From Streptomyces ruber (GTDB lineage Bacteria > Actinomycetota > Actinomycetes > Streptomycetales > Streptomycetaceae), in NCBI RefSeq assembly GCF_014648075.1, contig NZ_BMQK01000001.1, positions 496,001 to 560,000 on the forward strand: a stretch of DNA of 64,000 bases, in the 5' to 3' direction. The position numbers and the translations under genes are program-made. This document shows, piece after piece, positions 28,257 through 36,869 of this stretch. Under the pieces are notes generated by a model. It was not told where the DNA came from, searched no databases, and saw nothing but the letters and a program-made list of their open reading frames with translations. Each line of letters opens with the position of its first letter. Within the stretch, counting starts at the first letter, position 1.

Positions 28257-28399
28257 CGTGCCTTTCGCGCCGTACCGCGGCAGGCGAACCGCCACCGCAA
28301 CGACCCGCGGCCCGGGGGCCGCGGCCATCCACGGAGACGACGACGGCGAGGACCCGGTCCGCGAGAGCGGCGCCGGCTTGGGCGCAAAAGGGGCGCGCG

Positions 28400-29065
28400 G
28401 TGCTGGGGGAGGACGCGGAGCTGACCGCCGCGGTGCATGCGGCGCAGGACGGGGACGAAACCGCTTTCCGGACCCTGTACCGCGCGGTGCACCCACGGCT
28501 GCTCGCATACGTACGGACGCTGGTCGGCGACCCGGACGCGGAGGACGTCACCTCCGAGGCGTGGCTGCAGATAGCCCGGGACCTGGAGCGCTTCAGCGGC
28601 GGCGCGGACCGGTTCCGGGGCTGGGCCGCCACCATCGCCCGCAACCGCGCCCTCGACCACGTACGGATGCGCGGACGGCGCCCCGCGATCGGCGGCGACG
28701 AGACCGAACTGACCGGGAGGGCCGCCGAGTCGGACACCGCGGGCGAGGCCATGGAGGCGCTCGCCACCGACCGGACCCTGGCGCTGATCGCCCGGCTTCC
28801 GCAGGACCAGGCCGAGGCCGTCGTGCTGCGCGTGGTCGTGGGCCTGGACGCCAAGACCGCCGCGCGTACGCTGGGCAAGCGGCCGGGCGCCGTGCGCACC
28901 GCAGCCCACCGCGGACTGAAGCGCCTCGCGGAGCTGCTCGACGCGGATGGTCCGGAGGGCGGCGGCGCCCTTGAGGTCCTGCCTCCGCAGCGAGGGCCGC
29001 GTGCACGCGCGGTGACGTCCGCGGGTGTGACGCATATGCGTCCGCGGACGCAGAAGGACATGTGA
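28400..29065 (+). CDS. RNA polymerase sigma factor (ECF-type)
   Basis: A 221-residue sigma-70 family protein. Region 2 is DETAFRTLYRAVHPRLLAYV through DAEDVTSEAWLQIARDLERF and FRGWAATIARNRALDHVR. Region 4 is IARLPQDQAEAVVLRVVVGL followed by AARTLGKRPGAVRTAAHRGL. The GTG at 28400 has AAAAGGGG 6-13 bases upstream. The frame could open 67 codons earlier at a TTG, but that stretch is not sigma-like. Its stop overlaps the next gene's ATG (TGATG). That gene encodes a single-helix membrane protein, the usual place for an anti-sigma factor. Confidence 0.88.
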   Translation: MLGEDAELTAAVHAAQDGDETAFRTLYRAVHPRLLAYVRTLVGDPDAEDVTSEAWLQIARDLERFSGGADRFRGWAATIARNRALDHVRMRGRRPAIGGDETELTGRAAESDTAGEAMEALATDRTLALIARLPQDQAEAVVLRVVVGLDAKTAARTLGKRPGAVRTAAHRGLKRLAELLDADGPEGGGALEVLPPQRGPRARAVTSAGVTHMRPRTQKDM

Positions 29066-30381
29066 TGGCCGACGAGCAGTACAGGTGGCTGGACCGGAAC
29101 GCGGCGGAGCGTCTGCTGCGCGGTGAGCCGCCGGAAGCCGTCGACGCCGCCGGACCGGACGCCCGCGACTCGGCCGGCCGGCTGGCGGAGGCCATGGCCG
29201 CGCTGACGCCGCAGGCCGCGCGGCCCGGTGACGAACTCCCCGGTGAAGAGGCCGCGTTGACCGCCTTCCGCGCGGCGCGTGCGGCGCGCGGCTCGTCCCC
29301 CTCCGGCGAGATCCGCCCCGTGGGGCCGGAGCCGTCCGGGCCGGAGCCGTCCGGGCCGGAGCCGTCGGGGCGGGAGCCGTCCGGGCCGGAGCCGTCGGGG
29401 CGGGCCCGGATCCGGGCCCGCTGGGGCCGTCCGTTGCGGCTCGGGCTGGTGGCGGGAGTGGTCGCCGGGATGCTCGGCGGGGTCGCCGTGGCGGTCGGGT
29501 CGGGGGCGCTGCCGACTCCGTTCCAGGACGACCGGCCGGGGCCCGCCGCGTCGGTGACGGCCGCGCAGCCGCGGGAACGGCCGCTGGTCTCACCGTCACC
29601 CGAGGGGGACGGAGGCGCTTCGGACGACGACGGAACAGGGGCCGGGCCCGGGGCCGGTGACGGGTCTTCCGGCGGACAGCCCGGTGGGGGCGGCCGGGAC
29701 GGCGACGGGTCCGGCGGCGATGCCGCCACCGGGCGGCCGGACCTCCGGGGCCCCGGTGAGCGGGGGCACTCCCGCGAGTGGTGGAACGCGGTGTTCACCG
29801 CCTGCCGCGCCGTGGACGAGGGCAGGGCGCTCGACTCGCGCCGCCGGCGCAGCCTGGAGAGCGCGGCGGGAGGCACCGGCCCGGGCCGGCTGAGGCACTA
29901 CTGCGACCGTGTGCTGAGTGGCTTCGGCGCCCCTGAAGGGACCGACGACGCGTCCCGGGGGAACGACGCGCGCTCCGGCCGGGACGAGGGCGGCGCGCAT
30001 ACGGGCAAGGGCGGCGGGGACGACCGGGGCGGGAACGGCGGATCCGGTGGATTCGGTGAATCCGGTGGATCCGGTGCATTCGGTGGGTCCGCCGGGAACA
30101 CCGTGAAGGACGACGCGGGCCGGGACAGGGGCGGCCGGGGCGGCGACGAGGGCCCCGGTGCCCCGGGTGGCGGCAAGGACCGTCCCGGCGACGGCGGCCG
30201 TCCCGGCGACGGCGGCCGTCCCGGCAACGGTCACCAGAGCAAGGACGGCCATGGCCACGGCGGCCGGGGCGACGGCGGCCGGGGCGACGGCGACCTGCTG
30301 ATCTCCCCGCCCACGCCCCGGGAGGCCAAAAGGGGCGTGGCCGACGGGGGTGTGACGTTTTCCGCCGCCGGTACGCAGTAA
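29065..30381 (+). CDS. Membrane protein coupled to the sigma factor, probable anti-sigma-like regulator
   Basis: A 438-residue protein. The cytoplasmic N-terminus (~125 residues; MADEQYRWLDRNAAERLLRG) includes five or more EPSGP/R repeats (codons from about 29328 to 29405). One membrane helix (GLVAGVVAGMLGGVAVAVGS) follows, then an extracellular part with a folded-looking segment (EWWNAVFTACRAVDEGRALD, CRAVDEG and YCDR cysteines) and a long Gly/Asp/Arg-rich tail. No HxxxCxxC zinc motif is visible, so it is not a classical ZAS anti-sigma factor. Overlap with the sigma gene argues for a joint role. Start choice follows the TGATG overlap. Confidence 0.7.
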   Translation: MADEQYRWLDRNAAERLLRGEPPEAVDAAGPDARDSAGRLAEAMAALTPQAARPGDELPGEEAALTAFRAARAARGSSPSGEIRPVGPEPSGPEPSGPEPSGREPSGPEPSGRARIRARWGRPLRLGLVAGVVAGMLGGVAVAVGSGALPTPFQDDRPGPAASVTAAQPRERPLVSPSPEGDGGASDDDGTGAGPGAGDGSSGGQPGGGGRDGDGSGGDAATGRPDLRGPGERGHSREWWNAVFTACRAVDEGRALDSRRRRSLESAAGGTGPGRLRHYCDRVLSGFGAPEGTDDASRGNDARSGRDEGGAHTGKGGGDDRGGNGGSGGFGESGGSGAFGGSAGNTVKDDAGRDRGGRGGDEGPGAPGGGKDRPGDGGRPGDGGRPGNGHQSKDGHGHGGRGDGGRGDGDLLISPPTPREAKRGVADGGVTFSAAGTQ

Positions 30382-30452
30382 TGAGTGAGCCGACTGGTCA
30401 TCGGCCGTCGCACGAGCCGGGGTTCCCCCCGTACCCACGGCTCGGTGCACCT

Positions 30453-30489
30453 GCGCGGGCGGGACACGTTCCCCCGGTCCCGCCCGCGC
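30453..30489. terminator. Hairpin terminator between convergent genes
   Basis: GCGCGGGCGGGAC (30453-30465) pairs perfectly with GTCCCGCCCGCGC (30477-30489) around an 11-base loop, between the sigma-partner gene and the L,D-transpeptidase gene. Confidence 0.7.
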
Positions 30490-30516
30490 CTGTCCCGTTC
30501 CCGTCCCGCGCGGCGC

Positions 30517-31437
30517 TCACCAGTACACGACGACCTTGTCCCCGGCCCGCACCTGCGCGAACAGCTCCGCGATCCGTTCCTCGTCGCGCACGTTGACGCA
30601 GCCGTGGGAGGCCCCGTAGTAGCCACGGGCCGCGAAGTCCGAGGAGTAGTGGACCGCCTGGCCGCCGCTGAAGAACATCGCGTACGGCATGGGGGTGTCG
30701 TACAGCGTGGACACATGGTGGCGGGACTTGAAGGAGACCTCGAAGACTCCCTCCCGCGTCGGTGTGAGCTCCGAGCCGAACCGCACCGCGACCGTCATCA
30801 CCGTCCTGCCGTCGACCATCCAGCGCAGCGTCCGGCTGGTCTTGCTGATGCACATCACCCGGCCGGTCATGCACCGCGCGTCGGGCGCCGCGGCCGGCTG
30901 GCCGCCGAACGCGTACAGCTCCCACTTGGTCGGCTCCCGCGTCATCCCCCGCAGCCGCGCCCAGGTCACGCTGTCGGTGACACCGGTCCGCGGCAGCCCG
31001 CGCTTGCCCTGGAAGCCCCGTACGGCCTCGGCGGTCGGTGCGTCGTACTCACCGGTCGGCCCCTCGAAGAGCCAGGCGATCTGCCGCAGCCGGGACTGGA
31101 GCTCGCGTACGTCGCGGCCCTCGTCGCCGTGGGACCAGAGGACTCGGGGAGGGGCGGAGGGAGCGGGAGGGGGAGCGGGGATGGGGGTGCGAGTCGGAGT
31201 GGGAGTGGGAGTGCGTGTGGGGGTGCGAGTGGGAGTGGGCGTACGAGGGGGCTTCGGCCCGCTCGCGCCCTTCCCGTCGCCGTCCCCGTCGTCCGGGGTG
31301 GCGGGGACGTCGATGCGCACCGGCCCGCGTGACGCGCCGGTCCCGTCCGCCGGCTGGACCGTGCACCCGCCGGCCGCCACCACCGCCACGAGCGCCGCCG
31401 GCGCGGCCACTGCTCTTCGCATGCTCTTGGTACGCAT
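30517..31437 (-). CDS. L,D-transpeptidase lipoprotein with peptidoglycan-binding domain
   Basis: A 306-residue exported enzyme that would form 3-3 peptidoglycan cross-links or trim stem peptides. It has a lipoprotein signal with a lipobox ending AAGGC (Cys 25), then a Pro-Thr-Arg repeat linker (TPTPTRTPTRTP type, about 65-85). A PG_binding_1 domain follows (GDEGRDVRELQSRLRQIAWL, YDAPTAEAVRGFQGKRGLP). The YkuD domain ends with HYSSDFAARGYYGASHGCVN, where the SHGC motif holds the catalytic Cys. The message is probably monocistronic. Confidence 0.92.
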   Translation of the reverse strand: MRTKSMRRAVAAPAALVAVVAAGGCTVQPADGTGASRGPVRIDVPATPDDGDGDGKGASGPKPPRTPTPTRTPTRTPTPTPTRTPIPAPPPAPSAPPRVLWSHGDEGRDVRELQSRLRQIAWLFEGPTGEYDAPTAEAVRGFQGKRGLPRTGVTDSVTWARLRGMTREPTKWELYAFGGQPAAAPDARCMTGRVMCISKTSRTLRWMVDGRTVMTVAVRFGSELTPTREGVFEVSFKSRHHVSTLYDTPMPYAMFFSGGQAVHYSSDFAARGYYGASHGCVNVRDEERIAELFAQVRAGDKVVVYW

Positions 31438-31605
31438 CCAGACCCCCCTCGTCTCACCACGTCACCCGAGATGCTCCCCGGACATGGCCGCCGCCGAACC
31501 CGATGCTCGCTGACCTGGGCGGTTGCCTTGTATGGGTGAGCGAAGGCGGCAGTGCCGCGCCCCCGGTCACGCTCATGGGGGTGAGCCCCTGAAAAGAAGG
31601 ACGCC

Positions 31606-33066
31606 GTGGCTGTACTGCAACACGAGCTGACGTTGGGTGAAGCCGCCGACCTGCTCTCCCGTGCACTGCCTGGGCACCGCGTGGAGATTCTCCAGGGGAG
31701 GCTCACTGCGACACCGCCGCCGGACGGCCCGCATGCGCTGTCGTTGACTTGGCTGGTCGAGGCGTTCTACGACGCGGAGGTCCAGAACATGGGACTGAGA
31801 AGCGTCCAGGGCGTCGGCCTCTGGCTGCCGACCGTGGCCGACGACTACGCGGTCCCCGACTTCTCGGTCGTCGACGAGGACTTTTGTGATGCCCTCGTCC
31901 AGCGGAACTGCTACGCCCCGAACGTCTTCCGGACGGTCGTCGAGGTGACGTCCTCGAACTGGTCCGACGACCTCGGCCCCAAGGTGGAGTGCTACGCCGA
32001 GGCCGGCGTCCCGGTCCACGTCGTGGTCGACCGCAAGCACGGCGAGGTGCTGCTGCACGAGGATCCCGTCGGCGGGAGGTACGGCGCGCCCCGGCGCTTC
32101 CGGCGCGGCGAGAGCGTACCTGTCCCGCAGTCCGTCGGCGTCACCCTCGACCTGCCCGTCGACACCCTCCTCGACGGCGACGCCCGACCGGTCCGTCCCG
32201 TCCCCCGAAAGCCGGAACCGGAGTGTCGTACCCCCGTGCGACACTCCTGCCATGTTCGGCGTCATCGATCTCCCCACCTACCTGGCAGGCGTCGCCCTGA
32301 TCGTCCTGCTGCCCGGTCCCAACTCCCTGTACGTCCTCTCCGTCGCCGCCCGGCGCGGCGTACGGGCCGGGTACACGGCCGCCGCCGGCGTGTTCTGCGG
32401 GGACACCGTGCTGATGACGCTCTCGGCGGCCGGGGTCGCCTCCCTGCTGCAGGCCAACGCCGTGCTCTTCGGCATCGTCAAGTACGTCGGCGCCGGCTAT
32501 CTGACCTGGCTGGCGATCGGGATGCTGCGCGCCGCGTGGGGGATGTGGCGGACGCGCGGGGAGCGGGCCGCCGACGAGGCCGGGGTCCGGGCCGCCGCCG
32601 CCCCCGACGAGCGGCCCTTCCGCCGCGCCCTGGTCGTGAGCCTGCTCAACCCGAAGGCGATCCTGTTCTTCATCGCCTTCTTCGTGCAGTTCGTCGACCC
32701 GGGGTACGCCTATCCCGCCCTCTCCTTCGCCGTGCTGGGTGCCTTCGCGCAGGCGGCCAGCTTCCTCTACCTCAGTGCCCTGATATTCAGCGGCACCAGG
32801 CTGGCCGAGGCCTTCCGCCGCCGGAAGCGGCTGTCGGCGGGGGCGACCTCGGCGGCGGGTGCGCTGTTCCTCGGGTTCGCGGTGAAACTGACGCTGGCGA
32901 GCGCGTAGGCGACCGGCGGCAGGGGAGGGGCGGCCGGGAAGGGGCGTCAGCCCTTCCGCCGTACCGTCTGGCGCAGTGCCCGCACGCGCCGCACCACCCG
33001 GCGCGCGGTGGCGTTGTGCGGCAGGAACGACAGCCGGTCCGGGATGCCGCCGGGCAGGGCCAGTGA
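31606..33066 (+). CDS. Uma2 family protein whose reading frame lacks its own stop and runs through lysE
   Basis: The first ~195 codons are a normal Uma2 protein: VEILQGRLTATPPPDGPHA, YAVPDFSVVDEDF, VVEVTSSNWSDDLGPKVECY, GVPVHVVVDRKHGEVLLHED. Family members end soon after the block matching VGVTLDLPVDTLLDG (near 32175). Here no stop follows in this frame until 33064-33066, after crossing the whole lysE gene in another frame. The last ~290 residues are Arg/Pro-rich, out-of-frame translation. A lost stop by frameshift or point change, or a sequencing error, is likely. GTG and ATG alternatives do not change this. A GAAAAGAAGGA ribosome site is good. Confidence 0.55.
   Translation: MAVLQHELTLGEAADLLSRALPGHRVEILQGRLTATPPPDGPHALSLTWLVEAFYDAEVQNMGLRSVQGVGLWLPTVADDYAVPDFSVVDEDFCDALVQRNCYAPNVFRTVVEVTSSNWSDDLGPKVECYAEAGVPVHVVVDRKHGEVLLHEDPVGGRYGAPRRFRRGESVPVPQSVGVTLDLPVDTLLDGDARPVRPVPRKPEPECRTPVRHSCHVRRHRSPHLPGRRRPDRPAARSQLPVRPLRRRPARRTGRVHGRRRRVLRGHRADDALGGRGRLPAAGQRRALRHRQVRRRRLSDLAGDRDAARRVGDVADARGAGRRRGRGPGRRRPRRAALPPRPGREPAQPEGDPVLHRLLRAVRRPGVRLSRPLLRRAGCLRAGGQLPLPQCPDIQRHQAGRGLPPPEAAVGGGDLGGGCAVPRVRGETDAGERVGDRRQGRGGREGASALPPYRLAQCPHAPHHPARGGVVRQERQPVRDAAGQGQ
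32221..32246. promoter_or_regulatory. Inverted repeat just before lysE
   Basis: GAGTGTCG (32221-32228) and CGACACTC (32239-32246) are perfect inverted arms around TACCCCCGTG, ending five bases before the lysE ATG. It could be an operator (LysE genes are often regulated) or an RNA hairpin that hides the start region. Confidence 0.5.
32252..32908 (+). CDS. LysE/RhtB family amino-acid exporter
   Basis: A 218-residue membrane transporter with about six helices. The N-terminal signature is LAGVALIVLLPGPNSLYVLS with AARRGVRAGYTAAAGVFCGD, and mid-protein has FRRALVVSLLNPKAILFFIA. It is closest to the LeuE/RhtB-type exporters of neutral amino acids. The start has no clear Shine-Dalgarno sequence. 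It lies inside the unterminated Uma2 reading frame. Convergent with the polysialyltransferase-like gene. Confidence 0.9.
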   Translation: MFGVIDLPTYLAGVALIVLLPGPNSLYVLSVAARRGVRAGYTAAAGVFCGDTVLMTLSAAGVASLLQANAVLFGIVKYVGAGYLTWLAIGMLRAAWGMWRTRGERAADEAGVRAAAAPDERPFRRALVVSLLNPKAILFFIAFFVQFVDPGYAYPALSFAVLGAFAQAASFLYLSALIFSGTRLAEAFRRRKRLSAGATSAAGALFLGFAVKLTLASA

Positions 33067-34284
33067 GGTGAGCCGCTTGCGCTTGAAGTAGCGGAGGGTG
33101 CGGGGACCGAGGCGGCTGCGCAGGTACTCCTCCGCCGGTGGGCGGAGCCGGGAGTGGATCTGCGGCTGCATCGCGAAGCTCACCGCGGTGACCAGCCCGG
33201 TCAGCGTGTCGGCCGGGACGGGCTCCTCCCCCTCCCCGGCCTCCAGGTCGGGCAGCACGGCGTCCGCCAGCACGGCCGGCACCCGGTTGCTGTTCTGGTA
33301 GGGGGCGAGCCGGTCCAGGAGCGAGGCGGTGTCGACGCGGGCGGCCGGCAGGCCGTAGAAGGCGGAGGCGGTGAACAGCGCGGTCGAGAAGCAGCCGACG
33401 ACCAGACCGGGCCGGGCCTTGTCGAACAGCACCTCGGCGGGGACCGGCGCGTCCAGCACGGTGAGGTCGACGCCGAGCTTCTCCGCCTCGGCCTCCAGGG
33501 CGCGGCCGTAGCGGGCCGGCGCCGTGGGGTGCGGCTTGAAGACGACGGACCGGTGCCCGCGCCCGACCGCCCCGCGCATCATCCGCACGTGCAGTGCCTC
33601 TTCCTCCTCGGGGGAGAGGACGTCCAGCGCGGACAGGTACTGGCCGAGCAGCAGCGCCGCGTCGTCCGGCAGGGCGGGCAGCGCGGGGAGCGCCTCCGCG
33701 ATCTCGCCCATCACCTTCAGGAACGCGGGCGTGGGCACCTGTCGCGCCGGTACGCCGAACTCGGACAGCAGCATCGGCGTGAGCCCCGGCACCAGGTCCA
33801 GGTGGAGCAGGCGCCGCACCCGCGTGCCGATCAGCGGGTGCAGCTTGTTGCGGGTGGGGCCGTAGCTCATCAGACCGTCGGCGTAGACGTCGATCGGGGC
33901 GCCGGTGAACAGTTCGGCCACGGTGAGGGCGGGGGCGACCTGGAGCGACTCCAGGACCAGTTCGACCCGGTCGTCGTCCAGGTCCCACAGCTTCCGCAGG
34001 TACCGCTCCAGGAGGGGGACGTCCTGGGCGCGCGGTGTCCAGGCCCCGGGGTGGAAGGGGCGGATGACCTCGTTCCAGGACAGGACCTCGTCGAAGTGGC
34101 CGCGCAGCGGCCCGAAGCCGGGCAGCGTGTCGAGGGAGGGGGAGGTCTCCGGGACGCCGGCGTTGTTGAAGACCAGCAGCAGCCGCCGGTCCGGCTCCGT
34201 GAACAGGTCGGACTCGATGGCGGCCGCCAGGGTGGCGGCCCCGTACAGCGTCGAGGCGCAGAAGATCTGGGTGGTCCGGGGCAT
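32947..34284 (-). CDS. Polysialyltransferase family glycosyltransferase
   Basis: A 445-residue protein resembling the bacterial alpha-2,8-polysialyltransferase family (PF07388, GT38-like): N-terminal TQIFCASTLYGAATLAAAIE, a central YADGLMSYGPTRNKL block (Asp/Asn-rich active region), VFKPHPTAPARYG (HP motif) and GCFSTALFTASAFYGLPAAR (Ser/Thr phosphate-binding region). It would polymerise a CMP-activated nonulosonic acid onto a surface glycan. It overlaps the preceding GT2 gene by one base. The plus-strand neuA/neuB genes nearby would supply its donor. In S. coelicolor a comparable locus makes a Kdn-type teichulosonic acid, by recall. Confidence 0.82.
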   Translation of the reverse strand: MPRTTQIFCASTLYGAATLAAAIESDLFTEPDRRLLLVFNNAGVPETSPSLDTLPGFGPLRGHFDEVLSWNEVIRPFHPGAWTPRAQDVPLLERYLRKLWDLDDDRVELVLESLQVAPALTVAELFTGAPIDVYADGLMSYGPTRNKLHPLIGTRVRRLLHLDLVPGLTPMLLSEFGVPARQVPTPAFLKVMGEIAEALPALPALPDDAALLLGQYLSALDVLSPEEEEALHVRMMRGAVGRGHRSVVFKPHPTAPARYGRALEAEAEKLGVDLTVLDAPVPAEVLFDKARPGLVVGCFSTALFTASAFYGLPAARVDTASLLDRLAPYQNSNRVPAVLADAVLPDLEAGEGEEPVPADTLTGLVTAVSFAMQPQIHSRLRPPAEEYLRSRLGPRTLRYFKRKRLTSLALPGGIPDRLSFLPHNATARRVVRRVRALRQTVRRKG

Positions 34285-35258
34285 CAGACGGCCGCCTTCG
34301 CTGTCGAGGTCCGGCGCAGCCGCCGCAGCTTGGAGGAGCGGCGCAGGTCCATGGTGTCCAGTACGTCGGCGAGGATGTCCTGCGGCAGGCGCTGTATCGC
34401 GGCCGCGCTCATCGCCCGCATCCGCCTGGCCACGGACGGTTCGAACTTGCCGTCGTTCAACAGGTGGTGGGCGATGATCGCGCAGTAGGTGCGCACCGCC
34501 TTGGGCAGCAGCCGGTCGGCGTCCCGGTCCGCGGCCGTCTCCTGGACGACCTGGTCGAAGGCGCGGATGAAGTCCAGCTGGCGCACGTCGCCGATCTGGG
34601 TCAGGGAGGAGGCGACGCCGCGCCGGTAGAACACGCCGAGGAGGCTCACCGCGGCGAACGACTCCGCCTCACGGTGCAGCTTCCAGATCCACGGCCGGTC
34701 CTCGGCGGTGCGCAGCCCGTCCGTGAAGTGCAGCAGGCCCTTCTCGAGCAGCCGGCGGTGGTAGACGCCGGCCCAGGCGTACGCGTAGTCGACGGACGTG
34801 GTGCGGTCGGCGGGCAGGATCGCGTCCCGCGGGTTCGTGACGACGCCCCGCAGGCCGTGCGGCACCCGGTGGAGCGTGCGGCCCCGCGCCTTGCACTGCA
34901 CGTGGTCGGTGCGCAGGAAGTCGCAGCCCAACTCCTCGATGGCGGCGACGAGTTGCCCGTAGTACCCCGGGGCCACCCAGTCGTCGCCGTCGAGGAAGGC
35001 CAGGTACTCGCCGCGGGCGGCGTCGATCCCGGTGTTGCGTGCCGTCGCCAGGCCGCCGTTCTGACCGTGACGGATCAGTACCGAGCCCGGGAGTTCGCGT
35101 TCCGCGCGGGCGAGCACCTGCGGCGTTCCGTCCGTCGAACAGTCGTCGACGAGTATGAACTCGAAGTCCTCGCGCGCGTTGGCGCGCAGGCTCCTCAAGG
35201 TGTCGGGCGCGTACTGCTGCACGTTGTAGAACGGCACGATGACGGAGAGCTTGGGCAC
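34284..35258 (-). CDS. Family 2 glycosyltransferase (GT-A)
   Basis: A 324-residue inverting glycosyltransferase. It has the start SVIVPFYNVQQYAPDTLRSL, FILVDDCSTDGT (nucleotide contact), GGLATARNTGIDAARGEYL, and the metal-binding FLDGDDW. The C-terminal part (about 200-324) is helical and ends in basic residues (RRSSKLRRLRRTS), perhaps for membrane association. It is coupled (one-base overlap) to the polysialyltransferase-like gene. It is likely to add a linker or side-chain sugar to the nonulosonate polymer. Confidence 0.92.
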   Translation of the reverse strand: MPKLSVIVPFYNVQQYAPDTLRSLRANAREDFEFILVDDCSTDGTPQVLARAERELPGSVLIRHGQNGGLATARNTGIDAARGEYLAFLDGDDWVAPGYYGQLVAAIEELGCDFLRTDHVQCKARGRTLHRVPHGLRGVVTNPRDAILPADRTTSVDYAYAWAGVYHRRLLEKGLLHFTDGLRTAEDRPWIWKLHREAESFAAVSLLGVFYRRGVASSLTQIGDVRQLDFIRAFDQVVQETAADRDADRLLPKAVRTYCAIIAHHLLNDGKFEPSVARRMRAMSAAAIQRLPQDILADVLDTMDLRRSSKLRRLRRTSTAKAAV

Positions 35259-35416
35259 ACCCGAACGTTATGCGGTGGCCCGGCACTCCGTCTGGCCGAT
35301 GGGGGGATACAGGATGAACCAAAGGTGTCGGAACGGTGAATCACGTCTACTTCGAGACTGATCTGTGGCCGGTTCTTTTCCCGTCGGTGTTCTGTTAACC
35401 AATTGTTGTGTTCAGG

Positions 35417-35445
35417 TTGACCCAAGATGCGCAATCGCTTCTTAG
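35417..35445 (+). promoter_or_regulatory. Possible promoter of the nonulosonate plus-strand operon
   Basis: TTGACC (35417-35422), 17 bp, TCTTAG (35440-35445). The GTG start follows nine bases later, so the message may be leaderless. The upstream 80 bases are AT-rich for this genome. The minus-strand GT2 gene's promoter must lie in the same interval. Confidence 0.4.
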
Positions 35446-35454
35446 CGTCTAGGG

Positions 35455-36801
35455 GTGCCAGCAAGTACCAGGAAGCCCTTGCGGATCGCCGTCCTCGCGG
35501 ATTCGGACACCCGGTGGAAGTGGGGTGCGCTCACCGCGCACCGTATCGCTCCGGATGACTCGGACATCCGTCTGGACGGCTATCTCCTGCGCGGTCGTGC
35601 CACCCCCACGGCCCGCCAGCTCGACGAGGTCGGCATCCGCGCGGACACGCTCCGCGAGGTCACCGGCGTGGAGTTCCTGCGGACGATGACGAGAGCCACC
35701 GGCGACGCGGCGGAGGGGACCGGCGCCGACGAGCCGTACGACATCGTTGTACTCGCCCTCGTCGGCGGCGGCGTCCAGGCCATGCTGCACGGCCTCAGGA
35801 GCGCCTGGGGCAGCCGGACCGACCGGCCCGTCGTCGTCACCGGCTACGTCGGCGTCGTCTACGAGAAGCTCGCCGACGGACTGCTGCTGCGGCACGGCGC
35901 GGACCTCGTCCTCGCCAACTCCCGGCAGGACGCGGAGCGTTTCCGGGCCGTGTACGAGGGGGTCGGCGCCGACGCGTCCTCGGTGACGGAGGTGGCGCTG
36001 CCGTTCCTGGGCGGCGCGGACTACACCGGTGAGCACGACCCGTACACGGTCGTCTTCGCGGCCCAGCCCTCCGTGCCGGAGAACCGCAGGGACCGTACGT
36101 ACCTGCTGAACCGGCTGATCCAGCACGCCCGGCTGCACCCCGAGCGCGAGGTGCTGCTGAAGCTGCGCTCCAAGCCGGGCGAGCACACCACCCACATCGA
36201 GGAACTGCCGTACCAGAAGCTGGCGCAGAAGACCGATCTGCCGGCCAACTTCCGCCTGGTCTACGGCAACATGGGCGAGGTCCTCGACCGCACCGACCTG
36301 CTCGTCACGGTCAGCTCCACGGCCGCCCTGGAGTCCCTGCACCGCCGTATCCCCACGGTCGTCCTCACCGACCTGGGCATCCGCGAGGCCCTCGGCAACC
36401 ACCACTTCGTGGGCTCCGGCTGTCTCGCCTCCTGGAACCAGCTCGACGAGGGGCACCAACCGACGCCCGACCCCGAGTGGGTCGCCCGGCAGGGCGTCGC
36501 TGCCGATGGGGCGTACGAGACGGCCTTCGACGCGGCGCGCGAGCGCATCACGAAGCTCCTCGGAGCCGAGGCGCTCCCCCCGCTCGCCCCGTACTACACG
36601 CCCGTCACCGCGCCCGGCTACCTGCCCGGCATCCTCGCCCGTCACCACCTCGGCCCGGACGGCGCCCCGCTGCCCGGAGCACCCGCCGCCGACAAGGAGC
36701 CCAGCCCCGTGCGCCAGATCGTGCGCCGGGCGGCGCGCGGCGCCTACCGGCACGGCGTGCAGCGGGTGGCACCCGTCATCCGGCGGATGGGGGAGCTGTG
36801 A
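35455..36801 (+). CDS. DUF6716 putative glycosyltransferase
   Basis: A 448-residue protein starting RKPLRIAVLADSDTRWKWGA, a signature I associate with DUF6716 proteins of actinobacterial surface-glycan loci. It is GT-B-like: VVVTGYVGVVYEKLADGLLLR and DLVLANSRQDAERFR in the N-terminal half, then LKLRSKPGEHTTHIEELPYQ and VSSTAALESLHRRIPTVVLT (a typical GT-B late block). The GTG start has only weak TAGGG upstream and may be leaderless. It begins the plus-strand operon with neuA and neuB. Sugar specificity unknown. Confidence 0.78.
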   Translation: MPASTRKPLRIAVLADSDTRWKWGALTAHRIAPDDSDIRLDGYLLRGRATPTARQLDEVGIRADTLREVTGVEFLRTMTRATGDAAEGTGADEPYDIVVLALVGGGVQAMLHGLRSAWGSRTDRPVVVTGYVGVVYEKLADGLLLRHGADLVLANSRQDAERFRAVYEGVGADASSVTEVALPFLGGADYTGEHDPYTVVFAAQPSVPENRRDRTYLLNRLIQHARLHPEREVLLKLRSKPGEHTTHIEELPYQKLAQKTDLPANFRLVYGNMGEVLDRTDLLVTVSSTAALESLHRRIPTVVLTDLGIREALGNHHFVGSGCLASWNQLDEGHQPTPDPEWVARQGVAADGAYETAFDAARERITKLLGAEALPPLAPYYTPVTAPGYLPGILARHHLGPDGAPLPGAPAADKEPSPVRQIVRRAARGAYRHGVQRVAPVIRRMGEL

Positions 36802-36869
36802 GCACGGCCGGCCCACGATCCGGTGCACGGGCCGGACAGGCCCTCGTCCCTTCGCAAGGAGTACAGTCC

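Noticed and set aside
28199..28399. TTG at 28199 as start of the sigma factor
   Set aside because: The 67 extra residues are Arg/Pro/Ala-rich and unlike sigma region 1, with no ribosome site. GTG at 28400 has AAAAGGGG upstream.
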